DNA of 59,555 nt from Bacteroidota bacterium (GTDB lineage Bacteria; Bacteroidota; Bacteroidia; Chitinophagales; Chitinophagaceae), in assembly GCA_018267575.1 (NCBI GenBank), contig JAFDYF010000070.1:1-59555 (forward strand). The letters run 5' to 3'. Below are positions 7,734 to 17,799 of this stretch, piece by piece; position 1 is the stretch's first letter, and each line of letters begins with the position of its first letter. A model generated the notes under the pieces. It was not told where the DNA came from. It searched no databases and saw nothing but the letters and a program-made list of their open reading frames with translations. Made by a program: the position numbers and the translations under genes.

Positions 7734-9095
7734 CTATTTCACTTTTAGCTCACCAGCCTGAATCATTCGGTATAAGGTCGATTTGCCCACATCCAGTTTT
7801 TTGGCAACCAGCAACACATCACGGTCATATTTGTCCAAATAATGCTGTATGATCTGTATCTCAAACTCTTTTAAGCTAAGCTCTTTGCTCAAAAGACTAT
7901 TGATACTGGAAGTGGTGTTCATGGTAATATGCTCGGGCAATATCACTTCTTCATCTGCCATCACCACAGCGAGTTCCACAATGGATTTCAATTCCCGCAC
8001 ATTGCCCGGGAAAGAATAGCTAAGCAGTTTTTGCTGTGCTTCGGAAGACAAAGATTTTTTGGACAGTTTGTTTTCCTTGCAAAAAGCATCCACAAAACTC
8101 TTGGCGAGTATAATAATGTCATTGGCCCTTTCGCGCAGAGGCGGTAATTGTATGGGCAAACCGATGAGGCGGTAATAAAGGTCTTCCCTAAAGTTCTTCG
8201 CCTTCACTTCTTCCATTAAATTTTTATGGGTCGCTACGATGATGCGTACATTGATGGGGGTAACGGTATTACTACCCACTTTGGTGATCTCCCTTTCCTG
8301 CAACACACGCAACAATTTCGCCTGAAGATTGATATCCAGTTCGCCAATCTCATCCAAAAACAAAGTGCCTTTGTCGGCTTCCTCAAATTTTCCGATTCGT
8401 CTGGCAACGGCTCCTGTAAAGGAACCTTTTTCATGACCGAACAATTCGCTTTCCAACAAGTCGCGGGGAATAGCCGCCACGTTCACAGCCACAAAGGGCT
8501 GCTTGCTGCGATCGGAATTATAGTGGATGGCCTTGGCTACCATTTCTTTTCCCGAACCGGTTTCACCAATAATGGAAACAGTGATATTAGTCTTGGATGC
8601 TTTTTCGATCAGTGCAAACACTTTTTCAATGGCCTCACTTTTTCCCAAAATCATTTGGGAAAAATCATATTTGCGGCCCACCTGTGTCTTAAGGGTTTCC
8701 ACCTCTTGCTTTAGACTGCTGATCTCGCGCAGGTTTTTGATACTGTTCCAAAGTCGGTCCTTGGTTTCCTCATCTTTCACTATATAATCGAAAGCTCCGT
8801 TCTTTAAAAGATTGATGGCCGTGGCCACATCTTCCTGACCGGAGATCACAATTACCCTCGCATCGGGATTATGTTGTTTTATTTTTTTAAGTACTTCACC
8901 ACCATCGCAATCAGGCAGCGAGTAATCCAATGTTACCACATCAGGATTCTCGTGCAGATGGTCAAAAAAATCGGAGGGGGATTCAAACCTTTTAATCTCG
9001 TATTCAGGATTTAACGAAAGATAATGCTGTAGCATAGAGCCGTACCAGGTATCATCTTCCACAATAAATACCTTAAAAGCATGATTGTTCTTCAT
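7734..9095 (-). CDS. sigma-54-dependent response regulator (NtrC family)
   Basis: A 453-residue activator of sigma-54 RNA polymerase. The receiver domain has phospho-acceptor D57 (VVTLDYSLPDCDG). The AAA+ domain carries Walker A GETGSGKE, the sigma-54 contact loop GSFTGA (a common variant of GAFTGA), and Walker B LFLDEIGEL. A Fis-type helix-turn-helix closes the protein (VAKKLDVGKSTLYRMIQ). Length and order are standard for the family. It is the first gene of a two-gene unit with the HPt response regulator. Targets are not visible here. Confidence 0.95.
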   Translation of the reverse strand: MKNNHAFKVFIVEDDTWYGSMLQHYLSLNPEYEIKRFESPSDFFDHLHENPDVVTLDYSLPDCDGGEVLKKIKQHNPDARVIVISGQEDVATAINLLKNGAFDYIVKDEETKDRLWNSIKNLREISSLKQEVETLKTQVGRKYDFSQMILGKSEAIEKVFALIEKASKTNITVSIIGETGSGKEMVAKAIHYNSDRSKQPFVAVNVAAIPRDLLESELFGHEKGSFTGAVARRIGKFEEADKGTLFLDEIGELDINLQAKLLRVLQEREITKVGSNTVTPINVRIIVATHKNLMEEVKAKNFREDLYYRLIGLPIQLPPLRERANDIIILAKSFVDAFCKENKLSKKSLSSEAQQKLLSYSFPGNVRELKSIVELAVVMADEEVILPEHITMNTTSSINSLLSKELSLKEFEIQIIQHYLDKYDRDVLLVAKKLDVGKSTLYRMIQAGELKVK

Positions 9096-9207
9096 TGGCG
9101 GATTTTAACTGCCCTATAACGCAAAAAATGAAATAAAAATATTCCCAGTTCAAGAAAATTTCCAAATTAGGCGAGATTTTTCGCTGTCTGCGGCGGACGG
9201 GATGGCT

Positions 9208-9215
9208 TATCTTTG
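9208..9215 (+). promoter_or_regulatory. Bacteroidota -7 promoter element (TATCTTTG)
   Basis: A TAnnTTTG match four bases before the helicase start codon, implying an almost leaderless transcript. The -33 element is unclear. Confidence 0.4.
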
Positions 9216-9219
9216 ATTC

Positions 9220-12200
9220 ATGTCAATAAACAGGCAAAGAACAAACCAAAAATTTACTGAAGCATACCAAAAACTCAATCAACAGCAAAGATTGGCTGTA
9301 GATACTATTGAAGGCCCAGTGATGGTGATTGCGGGCCCGGGCACAGGCAAAACACAGATCTTGGCTGCACGCATAGGAAAAATACTAATAGAGACGGATG
9401 CTTCCCCCGAAAATATACTATGCCTCACCTATACCGATGCCGGCGTGGTGGCCATGCGCAAAAGACTGCTTGGCTTTATTGGCCCCGATGCCTATAAAGT
9501 AAATATCTACACCTTCCATGCTTTTTGTAATGATATCATTCAGGAAAACCTATCGCTTTTCGAAAGAACGGTTTTAGATCCCATCTCCGAGTTGGAAAGG
9601 ATTGAACTGTTCAAACAACTGATCGATGCGTTTCCCAAAAACCATCCATTGAAAAGATACCGTGGCGATGTGTATTATGAGATTGGCAACCTGAAAAATC
9701 TTTTTTCCGATATTAAAAAAGAAGGTTGGTCAACGGATACCATCAACCGAAAAATAGATGAATATATTGCTAGTCTGCCCACCCGCGATGAATACATTGC
9801 CAAAAGAGCAACCAAAGAATTTAAAAAAGGAGATCTAAGAACCGATAAGATAGAGGAAGAAAAAGAAAAAATGGAAAAGCTCCGTGCTGCGGTGAATGAG
9901 TTTGACCATTATCAGCAAATGATGCGTAAGCGAAACCGCTACGACTTTGATGATATGATCAATTGGGTACTCAAGGCTTTTCAGGAAAACAAGCAGTTGC
10001 TGGCCAATTACCAAGAACGCTACCTATATATATTGGTGGATGAATATCAGGATACCAGCGGAACGCAAAATAAGTTAGTGGAACTGCTGATCAGTTATTG
10101 GGACAAACCCAATGTATTTGTGGTAGGCGACGACGATCAGAGCATCTACCGTTTTCAGGGAGCCAATGTGGAGAATATGGAAGCCTTTATAAAAAAATAT
10201 GCCAGCCTGCTTACCATTGTACTTGAAAACAATTACCGATCCACACAACCCATATTGGATATTTCAAAAACATTGATTGATAAGAACCAATCACGACTCA
10301 TCAAAACCAATCCAGAATTAAAGCTTACCAAGAACCTGGTTTCTTCCAACCCGCTCCTCAACCAATCCACCACTGCACCCATCATCAAAGAATATGAAAG
10401 CCAGCGACAAGAAATGGCCGATATCGTGATGCAAGTGGAAGCACTGGTAAATAGCGGCGTTAATCCCGGAAAAATTGCCATCATTTATAAGGAGAACAAA
10501 TACGGCGAAACACTTTCCAAATTTTTTTCCCTCAAAAAACTACCGATATACAGTAAACGAAATCTCAATCTCTTTGAAATCCCTTTTGCACAAAAGCTGA
10601 TTGCCATACTACGCTATCTGGCTGCAGAGCATGATACTCCTTATGGTGGGGATGAAATGCTTTTTGAGATCCTGCATTTCGACTTTTATAAAATACCGCC
10701 AATTGAAATTGCCAAGTTATCCGTGGAAGTGGCCGATCGGCAATTCGGCCAAAACAAAACTTCCATCAGGCGCTTGCTCTATGAAAAAGCAAACAGCCCC
10801 GCAAAAGATCTATTTGATAATGGATTGCCCGAGCCTTTAAAAAAGGCAAGCATAATTTTTGAGCGACTGATAGGTGAGGTATCCAACGTTACCATCCAGA
10901 CCTTGCTTGAAAATATAGTAAGGGTGGGTGGCATACTCAACTTTGTGATGCAGAGCCCCGAAAAAATTTGGCTGCTGCAGGTGCTGACTGCATTATTTGA
11001 TTTTGTGGCTGAGGAAACACGCCGCAATCCCTTCATCAAACTGGAAGAATTGGTACAGATCATCGATCTGATGGAAGACAATGAGATTGCCATCCCACTG
11101 GTACAAAGCTCGGGTAGTGATAAAGGGGTGAACCTACTCACCACCCATGGTTCCAAAGGGCTGGAGTTTGAATATGTTTTTTTCGCTGGCTGCAATGCCA
11201 ATTTCTGGGAGAAGAAAAGAAGCATGGGACGTGGTTATAAAATGCCCGATACCATTTTCTCCATCACTTCAAAAGCGACGGAGGAAGAAGAATTAAGAAG
11301 ACTTTTTTATGTGGCACTTACCCGTGCCGAAAAATATTTGGCCATTTCCTATGCCCATTTCAAAAACGATGGCAAGGAAATGGAGCCTTCCATGTTTATT
11401 GAAGAAATACTCGACCAACATGCCATCCCGGTTGAAAAAATTCCTGCGGATACCCAAATGCTCATGGAATTTGAATCCTTGCAGTTCATGGAAACGGCAC
11501 CAGAAATAGAGAAGGCGGAAGAAGATTTCATCACCCATATCATGGAGAAATTCGTGATGAGCGTAACCGCTTTGAACAACTATCTGAAATGCCCGTTGGA
11601 ATTTTATTTTAAGAATCTCATACGCATCCCTTCACCCAAAAATGAAGCTTCGGAATTTGGCTCCTCCGTGCACTATGCCTTGCAGAAATTGTACGAGAAG
11701 ATGAAAGCAGATCCCAAACAACAATTCCCTTCCAAGGACGAAATGTTGAAAGATTTTAACTGGTTCATGCACCGCCACCGCGAAAGCTTTACCAAGGAGG
11801 CTTTTGAAAGAAGGGTTGAATATGGCATTGAGGTATTGGGCAATTATTACGATAAATATGTGAATAGCTGGAACAAGATTGCCGTGGTGGAACTGAACAT
11901 CAAAAATGTGGTTGTAAAAGAAGTGCCCATCAAAGGCAAATTGGATAAAATGGAATTCAATGGTAGGGAGGTAACCGTGGTAGATTACAAAACAGGCGAT
12001 ATAGAGAAAGCCGCCGACAAGCTAAAGCCACCCAATGAAAAACAGCCCAATGGTGGCGATTACTGGAGGCAGGCTGTGTTCTATAAAATTTTAGTGGATA
12101 ATTACAAATCGAAGGATTGGAAAGTAAGTGCAACTGAATTTGATTTTGTGGAACCAACCAAAAAGAAAGAATACAAAAAAGAAAGAATCAATATCGGGGC

Positions 12201-12375
12201 CGAAGATATAACCACCGTTGAGCAGCAGATCGTGGATAGTTGGCAAAAAATTCAGAACCGTGAATTTTATACTGGTTGTGGTAAGGAAGATTGCCATTGG
12301 TGCAATTTTGTGAAAACAAACAATATGGCGGTGGCGCTGCATGAGCTGGATGAGGAAAACGAGCATGAGTTTTAA
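9220..12375 (+). CDS. UvrD/PcrA-type helicase fused to PD-(D/E)XK nuclease
   Basis: A 1051-residue DNA repair helicase-nuclease. The superfamily 1A core shows Walker A GPGTGKT (residues 39-45), motif II VDEYQDTS (about 272), motif III GDDDQSIYRFQGA (about 302) and motif IV NNYRST (about 338). The C-terminal third has the RecB/AddB-type nuclease motif VVDYKTGD (about 921). A set of four cysteines (KCPLEF near 790, then C-x4-C-x2-C near 1020-1028) could hold a 4Fe-4S cluster, as in AddB and Cas4. It acts on DNA ends in the cytoplasm. It is a single-chain relative of AddA/AddB; no partner gene is adjacent. Confidence 0.92.
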   Translation: MSINRQRTNQKFTEAYQKLNQQQRLAVDTIEGPVMVIAGPGTGKTQILAARIGKILIETDASPENILCLTYTDAGVVAMRKRLLGFIGPDAYKVNIYTFHAFCNDIIQENLSLFERTVLDPISELERIELFKQLIDAFPKNHPLKRYRGDVYYEIGNLKNLFSDIKKEGWSTDTINRKIDEYIASLPTRDEYIAKRATKEFKKGDLRTDKIEEEKEKMEKLRAAVNEFDHYQQMMRKRNRYDFDDMINWVLKAFQENKQLLANYQERYLYILVDEYQDTSGTQNKLVELLISYWDKPNVFVVGDDDQSIYRFQGANVENMEAFIKKYASLLTIVLENNYRSTQPILDISKTLIDKNQSRLIKTNPELKLTKNLVSSNPLLNQSTTAPIIKEYESQRQEMADIVMQVEALVNSGVNPGKIAIIYKENKYGETLSKFFSLKKLPIYSKRNLNLFEIPFAQKLIAILRYLAAEHDTPYGGDEMLFEILHFDFYKIPPIEIAKLSVEVADRQFGQNKTSIRRLLYEKANSPAKDLFDNGLPEPLKKASIIFERLIGEVSNVTIQTLLENIVRVGGILNFVMQSPEKIWLLQVLTALFDFVAEETRRNPFIKLEELVQIIDLMEDNEIAIPLVQSSGSDKGVNLLTTHGSKGLEFEYVFFAGCNANFWEKKRSMGRGYKMPDTIFSITSKATEEEELRRLFYVALTRAEKYLAISYAHFKNDGKEMEPSMFIEEILDQHAIPVEKIPADTQMLMEFESLQFMETAPEIEKAEEDFITHIMEKFVMSVTALNNYLKCPLEFYFKNLIRIPSPKNEASEFGSSVHYALQKLYEKMKADPKQQFPSKDEMLKDFNWFMHRHRESFTKEAFERRVEYGIEVLGNYYDKYVNSWNKIAVVELNIKNVVVKEVPIKGKLDKMEFNGREVTVVDYKTGDIEKAADKLKPPNEKQPNGGDYWRQAVFYKILVDNYKSKDWKVSATEFDFVEPTKKKEYKKERINIGAEDITTVEQQIVDSWQKIQNREFYTGCGKEDCHWCNFVKTNNMAVALHELDEENEHEF

Positions 12376-12552
12376 TTCAATTGAAGAAATAGTTGAGAGG
12401 AATGAAATAGAATCTAATTGTAAACAACATCTAATATTTCAGTTGTTGACAGCCTATTTTTATCCTGATATTTAAACTATTATTAAGAGTCCTTTACACA
12501 GTTATCAGTCCAAACCTGTTAAGTTTGCAGATATTTTTTGCTAAGCATCGAT

Positions 12553-13986
12553 ATGAAATTCATAAAGAAACTCCCATTTGCACTGATTGGCTATTTGGTA
12601 TTCATCAACCTGATTGGTAACGCTGGCTGTGCCGTAATGGTGCCGCCAACCGGTGGACCTAGGGATACCCTTCCCCCCGTATTGGTGAATGCAACACCGG
12701 CAAACCTGACCAAAGATTTTTCTGGCAACCGCATAGTCCTTAACTTCAATGAGTATGTGGATCTGGATAATGTGCAGCAAAACCTATTGATCTCACCCGT
12801 TCCAAAAATCACTCCCGTTGTGGATAGGAAACTCCGTACCGTATCCATCAAGCTGAAGGATACCTTGCTACAGAATACCACTTATTTCTTTGATTTTGGC
12901 AAATCCATCAAGGATGTGAATGAAGGCAATATCCTTAAAAATTTCAATTACACTTTTTCCACTGGCCCTTATATCGACTCACTGGAATTAGGGGGTAAGG
13001 TCATCTTGGCCGAAACGGGCGGAAAGGACAGTACCCTGATTGTTATTTTGCACAAAAATTTAGAGGATTCTGCTGTAGTGAACGACCGTCCCCGCTATGT
13101 AACCCATGTTGATAGCGCTGGTTCTTTTATGTTCCACCATCTTGCACCCGGCACCTACAATATTTTTGCGCTGAAGGATGAAGGCGGTACTAAAAGGTAT
13201 TTGTCCCACTCGCAGCTTTTTGCATTCGACGACCATCCCATCCAGATAAAGCCTGTGAATGAACCAGTGACCCTATATGCTTATGCCGAAAAAGAACTAG
13301 TGAAGAAGCCAACTACCAAAACCACAAGCAGCGCACCCAAAAAAGAAGATAAGGAAAAAGATAAGCGGCTGGTAGTCGAGACCAATCTTTCCAATGGACA
13401 ACTCGACCTATTGGATAGTTTTAAAATGCAGTTCAAAACCAAACTCACAAGTTTCGACTCCACCAAGGTACATTTCAAGGATGGGGCTTTCAATGATATC
13501 ACCGCCTACCAACTTTTGGAAGATAGCACCAGCAAAAAATTTACACTGCTTACCAAATGGACACCCGACTCACCCTATCACCTGATTTTGGAAAAAGATT
13601 TTGGGGAAGATTCTGTCGGCAGGAAATTATTGAAAGCAGATACCATCAGTTTCCGCACCAAAAAAGAATCTGATTATGGGGAAGTTCGTATCCGTTTTAG
13701 GAATTTGGATATGAGCAAAAACCCCGTGCTCCAGTTTGTACAATCCGATGCCTTGAAATTTTCAGCGCCACTTACATCAAACGAATTCCGGAGAAAACTT
13801 TTTACCCCCGGCGAATACCAATTACGGATATTGTACGATGATAATAAAAACGGGGTTTGGGACCCGGGCGATTTTTTTGAAAAACATATCCAGCCCGAAA
13901 AAGTGGCCAAAGTGCCCATCAACAACAAGAAAAAATTGTTTACCGTAAAAGCAAACTGGGAAAACGATCTGGATATCACGCTATAG
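12553..13986 (+). CDS. Ig-like domain lipoprotein (SbsA-type N-terminal domain)
   Basis: A 477-residue surface or periplasmic lipoprotein. The N terminus (MKFIKKLPFALIGYLVFINL, then IGNAGC) is a lipoprotein signal with the cysteine at the lipobox. It is followed by a Bacteroidota Ig-like domain beginning PPTGGPRDTLPPVL, with the characteristic ATPANLTKDFSGNRIVLNFN and TYFFDFGKSIKDVNEGN. A Lys/Glu-rich linker lies near the middle. The C-terminal beta domain contains ILYDDNKNGVWDPGD, also typical. I chose the second ATG because it gives a clean signal peptide; an ATG 15 bases upstream is possible. Function is unknown in the family. Confidence 0.85.
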   Translation: MKFIKKLPFALIGYLVFINLIGNAGCAVMVPPTGGPRDTLPPVLVNATPANLTKDFSGNRIVLNFNEYVDLDNVQQNLLISPVPKITPVVDRKLRTVSIKLKDTLLQNTTYFFDFGKSIKDVNEGNILKNFNYTFSTGPYIDSLELGGKVILAETGGKDSTLIVILHKNLEDSAVVNDRPRYVTHVDSAGSFMFHHLAPGTYNIFALKDEGGTKRYLSHSQLFAFDDHPIQIKPVNEPVTLYAYAEKELVKKPTTKTTSSAPKKEDKEKDKRLVVETNLSNGQLDLLDSFKMQFKTKLTSFDSTKVHFKDGAFNDITAYQLLEDSTSKKFTLLTKWTPDSPYHLILEKDFGEDSVGRKLLKADTISFRTKKESDYGEVRIRFRNLDMSKNPVLQFVQSDALKFSAPLTSNEFRRKLFTPGEYQLRILYDDNKNGVWDPGDFFEKHIQPEKVAKVPINNKKKLFTVKANWENDLDITL

Positions 13987-14091
13987 CTATTGGTTTCTGG
14001 TTATTTGCGAAAGCATTCAGCTTTGCAAATAACCAAGCCATAAATTTTCAAGTTTCGCCAATAGATCAATATCAGCAACACTGAACTTTGG

Positions 14092-14099
14092 TATCTTTG
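14092..14099 (+). promoter_or_regulatory. Bacteroidota -7 promoter element (TATCTTTG)
   Basis: A TAnnTTTG match four bases before the recR start codon. It is the same arrangement as at the helicase gene and implies a very short 5' leader. Confidence 0.4.
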
Positions 14100-14103
14100 T
14101 CCC

Positions 14104-14721
14104 ATGCAATTTTCTTCTTCCCTTTTGGAAAATGCCGTTAGTGAATTTGCCAAGCTCCCCGGCATTGGCAAGAAAACGGCCTTGCGCTTGGTGCTGCACT
14201 TATTAAAACAGGAAACACCTTCGGTTCTGGGGTTTTCCGAAACCATTCTTAAAATGCGGCAGGAAATTAAATTCTGCCAACGTTGCTACAACGTGGCCGA
14301 TGCGGATATCTGTTCCATCTGCGCCAACTCCATGCGAAAGCAGGATCTGATTTGTGTGGTAGAAAATATTAGGGATGTGATTGCCATCGAAAGCACACAA
14401 CAATACAATGGCATTTATCATGTTCTCGGTGGGGTAATTTCCCCTTTAGATGGCATTGGCCCCAACGAGCTGAATATTGAGGCCCTGGTGAACCGGGTAC
14501 AAAAAGAAAATGTGGCTGAAATTATTTTTGCACTGAACCCCAATATACAAGGCGATACCACCATCTACTATATCCAAAAAAAGTTAAACGCCGTGCCTGT
14601 TAAAATAACGACCATCGCAAGGGGGATTGCTTTTGGTGGTGAACTGGAATACACTGATGAGATGACTTTGGCAAGGTCTATCAGTAACCGCCAGCCTATA
14701 GAAAGTTATATGGCAAAATAG
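14104..14721 (+). CDS. recR: recombination mediator protein RecR
   Basis: A 205-residue protein of normal RecR length. It has the helix-hairpin-helix FAKLPGIGKKTALRLVLHLL near the N terminus, a zinc finger C-x2-C...C-x2-C (CQRCYNVADADICSIC), and a Toprim domain starting LICVVENIRDVIAIES. RecR works with RecO and RecF to load RecA onto gapped DNA. It is a single gene, preceded by a -7 promoter element and followed by the convergent meaB gene. Confidence 0.97.
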   Translation: MQFSSSLLENAVSEFAKLPGIGKKTALRLVLHLLKQETPSVLGFSETILKMRQEIKFCQRCYNVADADICSICANSMRKQDLICVVENIRDVIAIESTQQYNGIYHVLGGVISPLDGIGPNELNIEALVNRVQKENVAEIIFALNPNIQGDTTIYYIQKKLNAVPVKITTIARGIAFGGELEYTDEMTLARSISNRQPIESYMAK

Positions 14722-14757
14722 TCAAAACAATTTTGAAGTTTCATCTATATCATCTTC

Positions 14758-15633
14758 TCAATAATAGGCTTTGATAAACTTGTACAAGTTGAAACCATCT
14801 TCTTTTACCGCTGCATCAATATTCGTTTTAAGCTCCTGCATATCGATATGCTTCATTTTTTGCTGCATGATCAACTCATAGGCTCTTTCTGCCAACAGAC
14901 CGGTTTTTTTATTCCCATTAATATTAAGCTGCTCTTGAATGGCAGATACTAATTCTTCAATGCCTTTATTTTCTGTGGCAATGGTTTTGATAATAGCAGT
15001 GTTGTTAGTCCCTTTCATTGGCATTTGCTGCAAATTCATCACAAACTGGTCAGCACCTGTTCGATCGCATTTGTTCACTACAAAAATATCGGCAATTTCC
15101 ATAAGTCCCGATTTGATTGCCTGGATATCATCCCCTGCTTCAGGCACCAATACCACAATGGTCACATCAGCAAGACCAGCAATCTCCACCTCGGTTTGAC
15201 CAACACCAATCGTTTCAATAATGATATAGTCAAAAGGAGCAGCTTTTAGCACATCACTGATCTCAATCATTTTTGCGTTTAGGCCTCCCAGTGAACCGCG
15301 GGATGCAAATGAACGGATAAAAACATTTGGATCATTATACCATTTATTCATACGCACCCGGTCGCCAAGCAATGCACCCCGACTAAATGGAGAAGAAGGG
15401 TCCACACAAAGTACCGCTATCTTTTTTCCTTCATTCCTCAGCTGACCAATGAGCGCATCAGTCAATGTACTTTTTCCAGCACCCGGTGGTCCAGTGATAC
15501 CGATAATCTTTTTGGAAGAAGGGGGCAGTGTCGCCAGAAAGCCAAGATAATCGCCCGTGCTATTCTCTATCAAGGAAATTGCCCGTGCCAGTGATTTTGG
15601 ATTTCCTTTTTGTATGTCAGCCAGTGATATCAC
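14758..15633 (-). CDS. meaB: methylmalonyl-CoA mutase-associated GTPase MeaB
   Basis: A 291-residue G3E-family GTPase. Walker A is GITGPPGAGKSTL. The ETIGVGQTEVEIAGLAD switch region and the guanine-specificity motif NKCD are present. The C-terminal dimerisation helices are intact, and length is close to the family norm (about 300-330). MeaB protects and reloads the cobalamin-dependent methylmalonyl-CoA mutase. The mutase genes are not in this window, so the usual operon is split here. Divergent from the adjacent GT2 gene. Confidence 0.93.
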   Translation of the reverse strand: MISLADIQKGNPKSLARAISLIENSTGDYLGFLATLPPSSKKIIGITGPPGAGKSTLTDALIGQLRNEGKKIAVLCVDPSSPFSRGALLGDRVRMNKWYNDPNVFIRSFASRGSLGGLNAKMIEISDVLKAAPFDYIIIETIGVGQTEVEIAGLADVTIVVLVPEAGDDIQAIKSGLMEIADIFVVNKCDRTGADQFVMNLQQMPMKGTNNTAIIKTIATENKGIEELVSAIQEQLNINGNKKTGLLAERAYELIMQQKMKHIDMQELKTNIDAAVKEDGFNLYKFIKAYY

Positions 15634-15789
15634 GAATCAGTATTTGCTTTTAAATTCTTACAAATATCCCTATTATTATTTCAAAAAATAGTTTTGTGTT
15701 TTATACTGCCAACACAGGCTTCTAAACTTAAGTCTCTTAACAAAGAATTTTTATATCAAAAATCAAAAGCCTATCAATTATATTTGGCA

Positions 15790-16734
15790 ATGCAAAAGCA
15801 CGACGAATTCCCACTGGTCTCTGTTGTACTTGCCACCTATAATGGCGAAAAATTTCTTGCCGAGCAATTGGATTCGGTGCTTCAACAAAGCTATCCCAAT
15901 CTTGAAATCATCATTGTGGATGATGGGAGCAAGGACAAGACCCCTGAAATATTAAGAGACTATGCATCAAACCATCCCAATCTACAAGTTTATTTCAATG
16001 ACAAAAATCTGGGCTATATCAAAAATTTTGAAAAAGGTTGCGGGCTGGCCAATGGGGAATTGATTTCCCTTTGCGACCAAGATGATTATTGGCATGTAGA
16101 TAAAATCACGTTGATGGCCAAGGCAATGGGGGATGCTCCCATGGTTTACTGCGATTCTTTTATTTGCGATGAAAATTTGCAGAAAAAAGGACCTAGAATT
16201 TCTGATCTGGCAAACTACGCTCCTCTCGATAATTGTATTCAGTTGGCCGTTTTTTGTAGGATCTATGGGCATGCGACGCTTTTTAAAAAATCATTGTTCA
16301 AGGCGGCCAATCCCTTTGTTGAATTCATTCCGCACGATTGGTGGCTATCTTATACGGCTACGCTTCAGGGTGGTATCCGTTATTTGAATGAGCCCTTGGT
16401 TTTTTACAGGCAGCATGCTTCAAATGTATTTGGGGCAGTGGGCGGCAAAAAAAAGAAACAGGACAAAGTTTCTCGTCAGGAGCGAAAGGGAAAGGAAATC
16501 AACCATATCAGGATGAGGATACAATCTTTTTATGAGACCTGCCCAAATGATTTACAAAATGAAAAAAAAATATTGGCTTCGCTCATGAACAGTTATCAAA
16601 ACTTTTCATTGGTAAACAATATCAAAAGGGTAGCCATATTTTACAAAAACATGGATTGTCTATTATTTGTAAAAAAACAATCCAAGTTGCATAAATTTCT
16701 TTTCTGCCTCAAAATGTTCGTTAAAATAAAATAA
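15790..16734 (+). CDS. glycosyltransferase family 2
   Basis: A 314-residue GT-A fold transferase, probably for cell-surface polysaccharide. The N terminus has VSVVLATYNGEKFLAEQLDS, then IIIVDDGSKDKT (nucleotide-sugar binding), and a later DQDD motif in LCDQDDYWH for metal binding. This fits the rhamnosyltransferase-like branch of GT2. The C terminus is basic, with a short hydrophobic patch. I chose ATG at 15790; a longer frame opens at a TTG 96 bases earlier, but that segment does not look like GT2 sequence. It converges with the GT9 gene. Confidence 0.88.
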   Translation: MQKHDEFPLVSVVLATYNGEKFLAEQLDSVLQQSYPNLEIIIVDDGSKDKTPEILRDYASNHPNLQVYFNDKNLGYIKNFEKGCGLANGELISLCDQDDYWHVDKITLMAKAMGDAPMVYCDSFICDENLQKKGPRISDLANYAPLDNCIQLAVFCRIYGHATLFKKSLFKAANPFVEFIPHDWWLSYTATLQGGIRYLNEPLVFYRQHASNVFGAVGGKKKKQDKVSRQERKGKEINHIRMRIQSFYETCPNDLQNEKKILASLMNSYQNFSLVNNIKRVAIFYKNMDCLLFVKKQSKLHKFLFCLKMFVKIK

Positions 16735-16742
16735 GGATTTAA

Positions 16743-17771
16743 TCAACCTGCATAACTGGCATTGTGCATTTTTTCAATAGCCATTTTTATTTCCACTGGT
16801 TTAATAGAAAGCATACAAGTGCATGGCTTTTTATCCCCTCTGCAATCCTCACAAAATCGATCGAGTACAAACACCTGTGCTTTTTTACCGATCGGTGCCC
16901 ACCTTCCGGGATGAATGGGCCTCATGGGAGGATAGATGCCATATGCATCTTTTCCAAGGGCGGCTGCTATATGTAAAGGACCAGTACTATTAGCAACCAG
17001 ACCGCTGCACTGATTAATAAATGACATGAACTGTCCCAGGTCCATCAGGCCAGAAATATCAGTTACCTGATCCCCCAGCACATCGAACAAAGGTTTAAGC
17101 AATTCCTTTTCTTTGCTGGTACCGGAAACAAAAATCTGATACTGGTTTCTATCCAAGGATTTGGCAAGTTGTATAAAATGATCAAGTCCCCATTCCCTTG
17201 CACTCCCTTGGGATTTGGGGTGTAAGATGAGTCGATACTTTTTCCGATCCATCAGGTTGGCAAACCCCGGTTCTAAAGCCGGCAAATTCTCTAATCCGAA
17301 AAGATCTTGAATCTGAGCCAAGGAAAAATCACTTTCAATACCAAAAACACTCAATAGTTTCAAATTCAACTGTGCTTCATGCAGCAAAGAATTTTTTCTA
17401 CTAAGCCTCACCAATTTGTTGCAAGTAAGCCAATGATATAATCGGTTGGTGGTACCAATACGAAATGGGATTTGAAGTTGCTTTGCCCGACTGGCAATGT
17501 TGGCAACAGGGAATACATGCAGTATCGCTTCCGCTTTTTCGCCATCTACCAATGAACCGCTTTCTTTGTTCAGAAAATCATTGACATCAATAAAAGAATC
17601 AACCCATTTACAAGCCTCAATCACCGGCTGGGTATAGGCTTTCCCCATGAACCCGATTTTCATATCAGGGAAATATTGCTTTAACACCGCCGCCACAGGG
17701 AGTGTCAACATCACATCACCAATACTGTCTGTACGGCTAATAATGATGTTATGGGGTATTGCTGTTTTCAT
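16743..17771 (-). CDS. glycosyltransferase family 9 (heptosyltransferase-like)
   Basis: A 342-residue GT-B protein of the lipopolysaccharide heptosyltransferase family. The start IIISRTDSIGDVMLTLPVAA is the family N-terminal motif. The C-terminal half has HPKSQGSAREWGLDHF, and ANSTGPLHIAAALGK for donor binding. An unusual cysteine-rich tail follows (FCEDCRGDKKPCTCML), which may bind metal. It acts at the inner face of the cytoplasmic membrane on core oligosaccharide. It is transcribed leftward after a GT2 gene about 28 bases upstream, forming a small surface-glycan unit. Confidence 0.9.
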   Translation of the reverse strand: MKTAIPHNIIISRTDSIGDVMLTLPVAAVLKQYFPDMKIGFMGKAYTQPVIEACKWVDSFIDVNDFLNKESGSLVDGEKAEAILHVFPVANIASRAKQLQIPFRIGTTNRLYHWLTCNKLVRLSRKNSLLHEAQLNLKLLSVFGIESDFSLAQIQDLFGLENLPALEPGFANLMDRKKYRLILHPKSQGSAREWGLDHFIQLAKSLDRNQYQIFVSGTSKEKELLKPLFDVLGDQVTDISGLMDLGQFMSFINQCSGLVANSTGPLHIAAALGKDAYGIYPPMRPIHPGRWAPIGKKAQVFVLDRFCEDCRGDKKPCTCMLSIKPVEIKMAIEKMHNASYAG

Positions 17772-17799
17772 TCACCGGTTTACAAGCTTTCCATCAAGC

